A stretch of 64,000 nucleotides of DNA from Ascarosepion bandense (taxonomy: Eukaryota > Mollusca > Cephalopoda > Sepiida > Sepiidae). Below the pieces are notes generated by a model, which saw only the letters and a program-made list of their open reading frames with translations, was not told the DNA's origin and did not search any database. Location of the stretch: contig JBBBDQ010000442.1 of assembly GCA_037127315.1 (NCBI GenBank), positions 1,795,001 to 1,859,000 of the forward strand, given 5' to 3'. Shown here piece by piece: positions 52,592 through 62,358 of this stretch; the stretch's first letter is position 1; each line of letters opens with the position of its first letter. A program made the translations under genes and the position numbers.

Positions 52592-52970
52592 TTTTTAACC
52601 ATATCACCCCGAGCAAGGCGGTAATGCCACTGATGTGCAGGGGGCTACATAGGAGTGAAAAGATTGGAAAAGAGAAAACCGGAAACCACATCCTAAACAG
52701 GAAACAAGGGATGAGCCTCTTCACCTATTCAATAGACGTGGGTGGAGTGTGAACCGGGCGATAGTTTAGTCTATCTACTCCAATTGAAAAGAAAACAAAG
52801 TGAGAAGATTGGAAAAGAGAAAACCGGAAACCACATCCTAAACAGGAAACAAGTGATGAGCCTCTTCACCTGTTCAATAGACGTGGGTGGAGTGTGAACC
52901 GGGCGATAGTTTAGTCTATCTACTCCAATTAGTCTATCTACTCCAATTAGTCTATAACAGATCGTTGCCC
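52592..52970 (-). repeat. Two T-family units, minus strand
   Basis: The 3' tail is at the left (CATATCACCCCGAGCAAGGC, TGATGTGCAGGGGGCTACAT), followed by two units ending in GTTTAGTCTATCTACTCC. A short tandem of TAGTCTATCTACTCCAAT closes the right end. The poly(T) at 52999-53029 lies 30 bases beyond. Confidence 0.75.
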
Positions 52971-52997
52971 TAGAATGGGAAGAAGTTTAGGGGTTTT

Positions 52998-53029
<32 letters not shown>

Positions 53030-53030
<1 letters not shown>

Positions 53031-53563
53031 ATAAAAATGGGATATTTTGATTTACGCTGACTGATAGTGGCAGAAATACACACAGGGCAGTGGCAGAAAA
53101 CACTAAGAGAAATTACGGATGGTTTCTTTTGTGTCATAATAACTTCGATATGTTGAGCCTCTCTTTGCTGTGAATGTTGTATAGCATTAATATTAATCAG
53201 TTTTATCCTGTGAAAATTTCACAGTTTTTCTTATTTTCATTTAACTGATTAATCTTAATTCTTACGAAAGCTCGAGGCGAGTCCTACAACAATAAAATAA
53301 CAGCACAAATTTCTCTACAATATCGTTAATTATTTCAGATTAACAACTTAAACAAAATATTGTGATAACAATCACAAATATGAAAGCTGGTCTTTATTTT
53401 AAGAAGTGGAAACAAATGAAAGCATATGAAATTGAAAACTTTTTTTTCATTTCACTGAAACAGACGATAAACACTTCTATCTTTTAATTTTTTTCATTCA
53501 TTTTCTCACTGAAACCAAGTAGCGTATGTCATTTGCACAATTAAGACGGAATAGTCTATTATG
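53030..53563. other. No feature seen
   Basis: AT-rich sequence with no recognised family. Confidence 0.4.
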
Positions 53564-54141
53564 TGTGGTGATACCGAGCAAAAGCGATGGACCGGATGTT
53601 TGCGCTTTCACGACCAAAAAGCAAATGACCAAAAGTCCTCGGTGCGCCACCGGCTCCGCACAGATGTTCTGGTTGAAAACTAAAAATTAATTAAATATTA
53701 AATTTCCAGTTCACGAGCCTACGCGAATTTTATTTATCAGCCAATGGGAAGCCCAGAACCAAATACAAGTGTGAAATCCCAAATGAGCTTCTGTGATCCA
53801 AAGAGAAGATATAAAAAGCAGATACAGAAAGCATCGCCAGGCAGACCGACTAGAGGAGACTAGAGTAATTAGTAACCCCCTTGATCGAAGTCAAGTGGCT
53901 TACTACGCTCGCCTCCCTTACCTCTTTCCTTCTTCCCTGCCTCAAAAACTACTTACTGACCTCAGGAGCGAATACATCAAAGACATTCCTTACTTACACG
54001 CTCCCAAATTCCTAAACATTAATTCTCTTTCGGCATATTATTGCCATGAACATGTTAACCTCTGTTGGACCTATACTTCATGTATTACTTCAATTGTAAA
54101 AACATTAATTGATATGTGGTATATATAAAATGTTCACCACA
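53564..54141 (+). mobile_element. Solo LTR
   Basis: Ends form an 8-bp inverted pair TGTGGTGA / TCACCACA, with TATG on both sides (53560-53563 and 54142-54145), fitting a short target duplication. Inside are a TATA box TATAAAAAG at 53811-53819 and, downstream, pyrimidine-rich U5-like sequence (CTCGCCTCCCTTACCTC). An inverted homologue lies at 17641-18224 and keeps the TATA box. A 111-codon frame (53793-54128) starts just before the TATA box and is not supported as a gene. 578 bp. Confidence 0.7.
53811..53819 (+). promoter_or_regulatory. TATA box of the solo LTR
   Basis: TATAAAAAG, preserved in the other copy on the minus strand near 17966-17974. The position mid-LTR is as expected for a U3/R boundary promoter. 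Confidence 0.5.
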
Positions 54142-54255
54142 TATGTATGAGGTATTGTCAGAACAAAATGATAGTACGAACGAACGAAAGGAGGGGTAAA
54201 CTATAACAGGAAACTATTGGAGTTGTTTTTTGGTTGTTTCTTATGTAATGGGCGG

Positions 54256-54812
54256 ATGTGCATTGTGGTGCAGTGGATATCGACTCAGAACAGCAAATCG
54301 GGGGTGCCGAGTTCGAATTCCAGTTGAATTCCTTGCATTCACTTACGCGCAAATCCTCTTAGGAAAAGTATTAATCCGTCTCTTCCCTCCAGTTATGGGT
54401 TAAATAACAAGACAGATTGGGTTCTATAGCCTTGGCTGGCAGCCAGTCTACTACAGAAAGCAATGACAACTTCATGCAGGATAATCTTCTGCCCAGTCAG
54501 TCATGTCCTGAAAGAGACATGATCACCCAAAGCGTGTATCACGTATGTCACTTGACTGACTGAATGAAGATAATAGTTGGAAACATAAGTAATGCTTCTA
54601 TTAGGCAAAAAGTGGGGGATCAATTTTCTATTGTTATTAAGTAATAAACTGATCCTCCACTAATTACTACTTATTAATGCAATCCGTCTCTTCTCCCTTC
54701 AGCTATAGTTTAAAGAGCAGGATACAAAATCTTCTGCCCAGTAAGTCATGCATCTTTCGAGACATGATCGCCCAAAGCGTGTATCACGTATGGCACTTAA
54801 CTGACTGACTTA
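54256..54812 (+). mobile_element. SINE1, complete, with two 3' modules
   Basis: The most complete two-module copy: head ATGTGCATTGTGGTGCAGTG, B box GAGTTCGAATTCC at 54308, body, first module 54496-54570, hairpin spacer (GTGGGGGATCAATTTTCTAT / ATAAACTGATCCTCCACT), second module to ACTGACTGACTT. Use it as a reference for the family. Confidence 0.75.
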
Positions 54813-54875
54813 TATAATGAATAATATATGCACGGATTGCACTTATTTTTGACAATCTAACCTCCGGGAGAGAAA

Positions 54876-54878
<3 letters not shown>

Positions 54879-54913
<35 letters not shown>
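54879..54913. repeat. (TG)n tract
   Basis: Pure TG run. 54914-55370 beyond it is unclassified; a short frame at 55122-55346 has an N-terminal hydrophobic stretch (FFILFIVFVYLVGL) but no family I recognise. Confidence 0.85.
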
Positions 54914-54915
<2 letters not shown>

Positions 54916-55370
54916 TGATTACGTAGCCAATGTAAGAATTTTATGCTGTATTTGATTATTGATGTTGGAGACGCAATCTCCTAAAGGACTCCATATTTGT
55001 TTTCATATAGGGAGAATTTTTGAAGTCCCAGATTATTGGTAATAATTATGTTAGTTGTTTCAAAGATTTTTATTTAGACTAACCAATAAATATGAGGCAT
55101 ATATGGCAATCATGAAGTGATATGTACCGGCGAACAATATTTCTTAATAGCTTTTTCATCCTGTTTATAGTATTTGTGTATCTGGTTGGGTTACGGCAAA
55201 TTGACAAGGAAATGAAATTAGCTTTGAAGAATTTTGTAAAAAGTAACGCAAACAATATTATTAACTTACGTTTTTGTAACCAGACGCACTGTAATTATAA
55301 ACACGATGGAAAGGTCATTAATATCATTAAGATGAAAAGGTTGTGAAGAATATAGCTCCCTGGTATACTT

Positions 55371-56085
55371 TGAAACGACTACATTGAATCAATAGCTAAA
55401 TCTACTGCTAAGAAGGTCGGGTCGAGATGTCGGTCCAGGAAGTATTTTCTCGCTTGAATCCATCTTACATATATACAACTCCGCCATGCATTGAATACTG
55501 CTGTCACAGCTGGTTTGGTGCCTCTGCTATTCATCTCGGGTTTTTTTTTCAAAATCCGAAGAAGAATCTGCAATGTTATCGATCCCGACTTGGCAGCTCG
55601 ATTCCTGTCACGGCGAAATGTGGCTATTTTCACAGCTTATGTTCCAACGAGCATAGCTCCCTGGTGACCACTCTGCTCGAGCTGCTAAACTGACAAAAGG
55701 TCCCACCCTTTTACTGTTGAAATAGTTCAATGTAACCACCTCTTCTACTCTATTAGTTTCTTTTCTCGCACTTCCAGCTTGAAACTCTCTTCCGTATACT
55801 TATTTCCCTGATAGCTACAATCTCCAGGTTTAAATGCAACGTCATTTGCCATCTCTTATCTCCTTGACTCCCATTTTTCCCCGACACCCGCTGTATCTTT
55901 TTCTTCCTTTTATGCTCTACTCTCACGCAGATCTCTCCACACCAGTGTTTCCATCATTCTCTTACCCATTCTACGACATCCTCTGTGATTTGTTCCTCTC
56001 TTTCTTCACTCTCTTATGTAACCCCTACCACACCAGTGGCAGTAATGCCTTGCTTGGGGTGAAACGATTATATAATACAAATAAA
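55371..56085 (+). pseudogene. Degenerate LINE-C, RT C-terminal part to tail
   Basis: Islands: GACTACATTGAATCAATAGC (D-Y-I-E-S-I), AAGAAGGTCGGGTCGAGATG, CATTGAATACTGCTGTCACA (I-E-Y-C-C-H) with GGTGCCTCTGCTATTCATCT, and CGCACTTCCAGCTTGAAACT. The tail is TTATGTAACCCCTACCACAC, then GCCTTGCTTGGGGTGAAACG at 56046 and ATTAT. Many indels. Confidence 0.65.
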
Positions 56086-56184
56086 TGATTCCTATACATA
56101 CCTTAGATTTAACATTTATTATGATTATCTGTGATAGCATTTTGACCAGAAAATAACAAGGTAGCAACTGGGTTATACAAAAAT

Positions 56185-56290
56185 AGAAAATGACAATTGA
56201 CGTTACAATTAAATTTTTGGAGATTGTAGCTATCAGGAAAGCAAATAAACGGAAGGTAGTTCCACCTCAGGCCGGAACCGAAACCCGAAT
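56185..56290 (-). mobile_element. Small LINE-C 3' fragment
   Basis: GACGTTACAATTAAATTTTT with GGAGATTGTAGCTATCAGGA and GTAGTTCCACCTC is the complement of the region coding ...LPSxxFPDSYNLQKFNC... Only about 100 bases remain, cut by the SINE1 to its right. Confidence 0.5.
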
Positions 56291-56297
56291 GATTTAT

Positions 56298-56807
56298 CAG
56301 TCAGTCAATCAGTAAAGTGCCATACGAAATACACGCTTTGGGCGATCATGTCTCGAAAGAGACATGACTTACTGGGCAGAAGATTTTCTATCATGCTCTT
56401 TAAATTACAACGGAAGGGAGAAGAGACGAGGATCAGTTAAGTACTTAATAGAAAACTGATCCCCTACTTTTTGCCCAGTAAAAACTTTATTTATGTTTCC
56501 AACATTCAGTCAGTTAAGTGCCATACGTAATACACGCTTTGGGCGATCATGTCTCTTTCGAGACATGACTGACTGGGCAGAAGATTATCCTGCAGTAGGT
56601 TGCCATTACTTTCTGCGGTAGACTGGTTGCCAGCCAAGGCTATAGAACCAAATCTGTCCTACTATTTAACTCATAACTGGGGAAGAGATGGATTAATACC
56701 TTTCCCAAGGGTATTTGTGCGTAAGTAAATGCAAGGAATTCAACTGGAATACGAACTCGGCTCGCCGATTTGTCATTCCGAGTCGATATCCACTGCACCA
56801 CAACGCA
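56298..56807 (-). mobile_element. SINE1, full head, two modules
   Basis: Head at the right end (CGATATCCACTGCACCACAA), B-box complement GGAATACGAACTC, body, module at 56505-56577 with CTCTTTCGAG loop, short hairpin spacer lacking part of its stem, and a module at 56298-56373 with the opposite loop CTCGAAAGAG. Confidence 0.7.
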
Positions 56808-56984
56808 ATCAGATATAAAACCGACGTAGTTTTTTTTTTCTTTTCCAAATAGTTTCGATCCTTTCAGAGACCATCTTCAGGGGTGAATTACTAAGACAAA
56901 ACTTAACGTAATTGGCCTCGTTGTGATGGTGATCTTTGTAAACACACGTTAACGTACTGTCATCTCAACATCAACAAAGGATTT
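56808..56984. other. Unclassified; CTGAAGA...CGAAAC motif
   Basis: The minus strand at 56890-56850 reads CCCCTGAAGATGGTCTCTGA then AAGGATCGAAACTA. This is the motif also found at Penelope 3' ends in this window. The rest of the interval is unclassified. Confidence 0.4.
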
Positions 56985-57095
56985 TGATAAAAATCAGTCA
57001 AGTGCCATATGTGATACATGCTTGGGCGATCATGTCTCGAAAGAGTCATGATCGCCAAGCGTGTATCACATATGGCACTTGACTGATTTTTATCA
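56985..57095. repeat. Near-perfect palindrome made of SINE1 modules
   Basis: Arms 56985-57034 and 57047-57095 (TGATAAAAATCAGTCAAGTG ... GGGCGATCATG and its complement) with a 12-base loop TCTCGAAAGAGT. Two opposed half-modules meet at the internal hairpin. The continuation to the right is a SINE1 body (57096-57245). Confidence 0.85.
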
Positions 57096-57245
57096 TAATC
57101 CTGTTTTATTATTTAAACCATAACTGGAAGGAAGAGACATTAGCACCTTTCGTAAGGGTATTTGTGCGTAAGTGAATGCAAGGAATTCAACTGGAATTCA
57201 AACTCGGCACCCCGATCTCTCGTTCCACTGCACCACAACGCACAT
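57096..57245 (-). mobile_element. SINE1 body and partial head
   Basis: From TGTGCGTTGTGGTGCAGTGG at 57243 leftwards; the head is shortened by about 16 bases between A and B boxes (GGAACGAGAGATCGGGGTGC). It fuses to the palindrome at its 3' end. Confidence 0.6.
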
Positions 57246-57368
57246 GATAAAAATAGATAGACATAATGACCAGATTCTTCAACGACATATATTTGAATGA
57301 AGATATGCTGCCCACATATACATATTTTAAATATATATATATATTTATATATACAGGGTGGTCCAAAA

Positions 57369-57666
57369 GTTAGTCATACGTGATACACGCTTGGGTGATC
57401 ATGTCTCTTTCGAGACATGACTGACTGGGCAGAAGATTATCCCACAGTAGGTTACCATTGCTTTCTGCGGTAGACTGGTTGCCAACCAAGGCTATAGAAC
57501 CCAATCTGTCCTGTTATTTAACTCATAACTGGAAGGAATAGACGGATTAATACCTTTCCCAAGGGTATTTGTGCGTAAGTGAAAAAAAATGGATTCAACT
57601 GGAATTTGAACTCGGCTACCCGGTTTCTCGTTCCGAGCCGATATCCACTGCACCACAACGCACATA
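57369..57666 (-). mobile_element. SINE1 copy inserted at a mariner-type end
   Basis: A complete single-module copy, head at the right (CGATATCCACTGCACCACAA). Its 3' end begins right after GGGTGGTCCAAAAGTTAGTC, i.e. 10-15 bases inside the first mariner-like terminus at 57356. Confidence 0.7.
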
Positions 57667-57850
57667 GCATTTATTTTGAGATTACAAGTACAATTATATT
57701 TACTAATACAATCATTACATTGACAATTGAATATATATACAGAGTGGTCCAAAAGTAGATGGACAGTAAATGATAAGATTGATTTTGTGATTACATATAC
57801 AATTATATTTACTAATATAATCATTACATTGACTATTAAATATTTATATA
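57667..57850. repeat. Tandemly repeated mariner-like terminus
   Basis: GAGTGGTCCAAAAGTAGATG with GACAGTAAATGATAAGATTG at 57742, and its subterminal ATTACATATACAATTATATT, are repeated at 57851. A third subterminal copy (without the terminus) is at 57672. Period about 108 bp. Confidence 0.7.
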
Positions 57851-58471
57851 GGGTGGTCCAAAAGTAGGTGGACAGTAAATGATAAAATTTTTTGAGATTA
57901 CATATACAATTATATTTACTAATACAATTATTACATTGACAATTATATTTTATGGATTACAATAAAACAAAAGCACTTAAATTAATTTTTATGAATGTAG
58001 ATTTAAAGACGCTTAAATGTTATTAGCACATTTTGTTTTAAAAGCTCTTAAATTTTACCAACGAAGATGCTCAAACAGTTGTCCATTACAATTTACACAG
58101 CTTTGAAGTCTACCCCCTCACACCACGACAAACATTTTTGCACAAGTCCCTTTCTGTGTTAATTTCTTGAAATGCATCTCTTGTGTAATTTTTCTAATCA
58201 TCAATACTTCTTTGTTTTCGACTATAAATGTTCTCCTCGAGTACTCCCCAAAAGAAGAAATATATTAGGGTGACGTCAGGTGAAGTGCTGGCCAATCAAT
58301 TGAACCCCTTCGGCCAATCGATTTTTCAGTAAATGTTTCATGAAGATACTCACGAACTTCTCTTAAATAATGTAGAGGAAACAATGCTTTGGAAACAATT
58401 AACAACATTGTATTAATATAGCCGATAAGCAAACCTACTCCGCCTACTGTCCACCTCCATTTGGACCACCC
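57851..58471 (-). mobile_element. Mariner-like deletion derivative
   Basis: Ends GGGTGGTCCAAAAGTAGGTG and CCTCCATTTGGACCACCC are inverted repeats flanked by TA on both sides. Inside, the minus strand encodes REYLHETFTEKSIGRRGSID, WPA then SPDVTLIYFFFWGVLEENIY in a shifted frame. WPxRSPDLTPxDFFLWG is the signature around the last catalytic Asp of mariner-like transposases; here the key D of the motif region is altered (LIYFFFWG) and stops follow. N-terminal and first catalytic regions are deleted. Confidence 0.75.
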
Positions 58472-58472
58472 T

Positions 58473-58485
<13 letters not shown>

Positions 58486-58543
<58 letters not shown>
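58486..58543. repeat. (AC)n(AT)n tract
   Basis: Follows the mariner-like element directly. 58544-59276 to its right is unclassified, with no family or frame recognised. Confidence 0.8.
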
Positions 58544-58546
<3 letters not shown>

Positions 58547-59276
58547 CCAAGTATTGTTGGAATAATATTCCTTGTCAAAAGAAACACTATTTTTAAGAAA
58601 GTGCTCAATACAAAAGTAGAGCTAATAATATTATTTATTCGTAAATTATAACATGGATATGTTACAATATCACTACAAAAGTAGTCATTTTGTTTCAACA
58701 TTTTGTGTCTTTTCAAGTGATGTAATGGTTCTTAAATGAATAGTTTAAAAGTCTGAAAACGAGCGTGGCCCCTTTAATCAGGGAGGTATTATTGTATATG
58801 TAATGTGGACCAATCAGAGTGAAGCAATATGCGGGCAGGCTTAAGGTTAATTTTGGTTGGTATTGTTATTAATATTGTTTGAAGTCATATTATTATTATT
58901 AATTAATACTTTTCAAGTCTCCCAGCAGTTACACACTTTTCCCATCTGTGTACAAGCTTCCGTATTCCCTCAGCGTAAATAGCTCAGCACGTGCCGAGTA
59001 GAGTCCGCAGACAGGAGCCTATAACATCTGGGCAGTCGTAGACTCATGAGTCAGAAAATCGGCGAGCATCTATTGAACTCAAGCCGACTGTAGGACACAA
59101 TATTCCCTGGATTTCTTATCTGTCTTGCACAGGGCTAAGACGGGGCTCCATCTTGATATCTTGAAGTCCCAGACGATTAACATACAACGTCCTGTTCTGT
59201 GTAAACAGAGAGAATTGAAATATAAGTTAGAACTCATTGAGGACAGCTACCGCCAAACATAGGTAATAGCTCTTTT

Positions 59277-59460
59277 TTTTTTATCAAACCTTCTCTTTTT
59301 TAATTGCCGACAATATATTTCTAAAGACGTGTCGGCCGAAAGGCGTCTAAAATCCCTCTCTTATATTTTTTATTTTCCCTTTTTAGTTGAAATACTTTTG
59401 TATTTTTCTTAATGAAAAGATAATCTTCTTAAAAATAATTAATTAGTGTCGTAGCAAAAA

Positions 59461-59463
<3 letters not shown>
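59277..59463 (+). repeat. Direct repeat flanking a palindrome, left copy
   Basis: Shares TTAATTGCCGA(C/T), GTCGGCCGAAAGGCGTCTAA and TCTTATATTTTTTATTTT with 60210-60396, and both copies end at (AT)n. It carries TAAAGACGTGTCGGCCGAAA, related to the Penelope 3' motif. Confidence 0.65.
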
Positions 59464-59523
<60 letters not shown>

Positions 59524-59763
59524 TAGTTTAGAACATGTACACATTATATTTTGCTACAAAATGTCTTTGATGTCTCCGTTCTATCCATCGGGTAAGTGGC
59601 CCAGAGAACAGGGGAAGAGTGAAGAAGAAGATGAGACAGAAAGGAGAGGCGAGCATGATGTGATCGCTTGACGTGGTCAAGGGACGTGCTAGTTATGCTC
59701 ATATGAGCCATCTTCAGAGAGCTTATTAAGACGGTAACACAATAACATCCACCATCAGTGACG

Positions 59764-59804
<41 letters not shown>
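59464..59804. other. Two (AT)n tracts and unclassified sequence
   Basis: (AT)n at 59464-59516 and 59767-59804. The 250 bases between show no family. Confidence 0.6.
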
Positions 59805-59811
<7 letters not shown>

Positions 59812-59819
59812 CATATTTT

Positions 59820-60139
59820 AATTCAGATACTTCAATCCAAGGGAAGAAAGCAGGAAGGTAAATTCCAAAAAACCGGATCCTAATTAATATTAAAAGTTTA
59901 TTTCAATATTAAAAAATGATACAGGAAGAGAGCTCCATGTAATAAAATATTACAGAGCAAATATATATTAAAAAAGGATTAATTCAAAGATGTTGAATGG
60001 CCATTTCGATATGAAGATCCCCACGGGGAACGACACATCACCTCAGCAACTATTTTCTGTTGCTGAGGTGATGTGTCGTTCCCCGTGGGATCTTCATATC
60101 GAAATGGCCATTCAACATCTTTGAATTAATCCTTTTTTA

Positions 60140-60146
<7 letters not shown>
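59820..60146. repeat. Foldback element with an ~88-bp-arm palindrome
   Basis: Arms 59962-60050 and 60059-60146 are perfect complements apart from one C indel (ATGTTGAATGGCCATTTCGA ... CATCACCTCAGCAAC). The loop is 8 bases. 59820-59961 is homologous to 25035-25180 beside the 25-kb foldback element. An (AT)n tract follows at 60145-60197. Confidence 0.85.
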
Positions 60147-60204
<58 letters not shown>

Positions 60205-60209
60205 CAAAA

Positions 60210-60393
60210 TATATTTCTTGACAACTTCTTTGTTTTAATTGCCGATGATTTGTTTTTGAAGACATGTTGGCCGAAAGGCGTCTAAAATCCCCCTCTTATA
60301 TTTTTTATTTTTCCTTTTTTTTAATATCTTTCTTGACAAAAAGATGATCCTTTTAAAAATAATTCTTAATTAGTGTGGTAGTAAAAAGAATTT

Positions 60394-60396
<3 letters not shown>
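60210..60396 (+). repeat. Direct repeat flanking a palindrome, right copy
   Basis: Second copy of 59277-59463 (GTTGGCCGAAAGGCGTCTAA). The pair encloses the palindrome, so the whole 59.28-60.40 kb block may be one composite element with direct terminal repeats. Confidence 0.65.
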
Positions 60397-60454
<58 letters not shown>

Positions 60455-60461
60455 AACAAAA

Positions 60462-61233
60462 TATGATCGCCCAAAGCGTGTATCATGTATGGAACTTAAC
60501 TGACTGAATGAAGATAATAGTTGGAAACATAAGTAAAGCTGCTACTGGGCAAAAAGTGGGGGACCAGTTTTCTATTGTTATTAAGTAATAAACTGATCCC
60601 CCACTAATTACTACTTATTAATACAATCCGTCTCTTCTCCCTTCAGCTATAGTTTAAAGAGCAGGATAGAAAATCTTCTGCCCAGTCACTCATGTCTCTT
60701 TCGAGACATGATCTCCCAAGCCTGTATCACGTATGGCACTTAACTGACTGAATGAAGATAATAGTTGGAAACATAAGTAAAGCTGCTACTGGGCAAAAAG
60801 TGGGGGACCAGTTTTCTATTGTTATTAAGTAATAAACTGATCCCCCACTAATTACTACTTATTAATACAATCCGTCTCTTCTCCCTTCAGCTATAGTTTA
60901 AAGAGCAGGATAGAAAATCTTCTGCCCAGTCACTCATGTCTCTTTCGAGACATGATCTCCCAAGCCTGTATCACGTATGGCACTTAACTGACTGAATGAA
61001 GATAATAGTTGGAAACATAAGTAAAGCTGCTACTGGGCAAAAAGTGGGGGACCAGTTTTCTATTGTTATTAAGTAATAAACTGACCCCCCCCAAATTACT
61101 ACTTATTAATACAATCCGTCTGTTCTCCCTTGATCTATAGTTTAAAGAGCAGGATAGAAAATCTGCCCAGTCAGTCATGTCTCTTTCGAGACATGATCAC
61201 CCAAAGCGTGTTTCACGTATGGCACTTAACTGA
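60462..61233 (+). repeat. Three-fold tandem 244-bp SINE1 tail array
   Basis: Repeat starts (TATCACGTATGGCACTTAAC-type) at 60480, 60724 and 60968. Copies 1 and 2 are virtually identical, including the shared variants GGGGGACCAGTTTTCTATTG and CAGTCACTCATG. Copy 3 has diverged slightly (GACCCCCCCCAAATT). There is no head or body. The array stops at CTTAACTGATGCC, where an RTE fragment starts. Confidence 0.85.
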
Positions 61234-61596
61234 TGCCTCAGCTTCATTCTAGGCAAGAAAACCAAATGCATGGTCATCAGAAAAAAAGGGCAGCCTACAA
61301 AGCCAAATACAGGGGGGAATACTAAAATCAAGCAGGTACAAAAATTGAAATATCTTGGAAGTGTTCTAACAGAAGACGGAAAGTGCGACACAGGGATCCG
61401 AAGGCGAATTGGCATGGCAAAGGACGCGTTCCAGAAGCTGAGTAGAGTATTAAGTGACAGGAAAATTTTGCTAGAAACAAAGAAGAGAGTACTGGATTGC
61501 TATGTGATGTCAGTTCTTCAATATGGTAATGAATGTTGGACAATATCATCGAAGATGAAGGAAAAACTGGAAGCAGCTGAAATATGGTTCCACAAA
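61234..61596 (+). pseudogene. RTE/BovB-like LINE fragment
   Basis: Open from about 61246: KKTKCMVIRKKGQPTKPNTG, KYLGSVLTEDGKCDTGIRRR, IGMAKDAFQKLSRVLSDRKI, VMSVLQYGNECWTISSKMKE and AAEIWFHKS. It stops in the middle of the domain where the T-family tail is joined. No stop codon interrupts it, making it one of the youngest RTE pieces, though truncated at both ends. Confidence 0.75.
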
Positions 61597-61656
61597 AGCA
61601 AGGCGGTAGCGCCACTGATGTGCAGGGGGCTACGTACGAGTGAAAAGATTGGAATG
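61597..61656 (-). mobile_element. T-family 3' tail joined to the RTE fragment
   Basis: CAAGGCGGTAGCGCCACTGA, TGTGCAGGGGGCTACGTACG and GTGAAAAGATTGGAA are the complement of the T-family end. The open frame 61270-61659 crosses this junction and so is a chimera. Confidence 0.65.
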
Positions 61657-61824
61657 TGATATATTTTTATATATCAAAAACAATATCGGGGGAAAAATGT
61701 ATGACGAACTAGAAAAGGTTTTCTTTAGAATTTTATCGGACTAAATCAGAACCAACATTACAAATTTAATCCGATGAAGTCCTACAGAACGTAAACGTGT
61801 CACAATAACAAATCTCCTCTTTTG

Positions 61825-61870
<46 letters not shown>

Positions 61871-62012
61871 CAAAGAGGAGATTTTTATTGTGACACGTTG
61901 ACTAAATTTATGCTGGTTACGATTTAGTCCGGTAAAGTTCTAAAGAAAACTTTTTCAGTTCGTCATACATTTTCCCTCATATTGTTTTTAATATATAAAA
62001 ATATATCACATT
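61657..62012. repeat. Long inverted repeat with (AT)n hinge
   Basis: Left arm 61657-61828 and right arm 61869-62012 pair (TGACGAACTAGAAAAGGTTT / AAACTTTTTCAGTTCGTCAT; CACAATAACAAATCTCCTCT / AGAGGAGATTTTTATTGTG). The hinge is (AT)n at 61829-61868. The left arm has about 30 extra bases near 61760. Arm divergence shows it is not a recent artefact. Confidence 0.8.
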
Positions 62013-62030
62013 ATCTTTGAATATCTATTA

Positions 62031-62345
62031 TCATTTAACCCACAAGGAAGTAAAAAAAAAGCCACTGGTGTGCAGGGGGTTAAAGTGAGAGAAGGAAAAA
62101 GGTACGGGGGATATCGAAGAAAAGATATGAAATGGGTGGGAATCAAGCAGATAAAATATAAAATAATTGACATCGCATTTAAACATTTGGAGATTGCAGT
62201 TATCAGGGAAGAAAGCGATTGGAAGTGAGTTCCACAAACGGGAAGTGCGTGAAAAGGAACAGTTAAAGTAGAAGAGATGGTCGCATTTTATTATTTCGAC
62301 GGAAAAACGGTGGAACATAGATACCAACCTTTTAGCACGAGTAAA
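62031..62345 (-). pseudogene. LINE-C ORF end and 3' part
   Basis: The minus strand encodes IKCDHLFYFNCSFSRTSRLW, NSLPIAFFPDNCNLQMFKCD and VNYFIFYLL, the C-terminal end of LINE-C-like ORFs, in frame. 3' UTR with CCCTGCACACCAGTGGC lies at the left. The upstream ORF part resumes at 62908 beyond an inserted SINE1. Confidence 0.7.
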
Positions 62346-62358
62346 TACTTCTGGCCGA

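Noticed and set aside
53793..54128. 111-codon frame as a host gene
   Set aside because: It lies within the solo LTR, starts just before the TATA box, and the inverted homologue at 17.6-18.2 kb does not keep the frame.
61270..61659. 129-codon frame as an intact gene
   Set aside because: It joins an RTE fragment to an antisense T-family tail.
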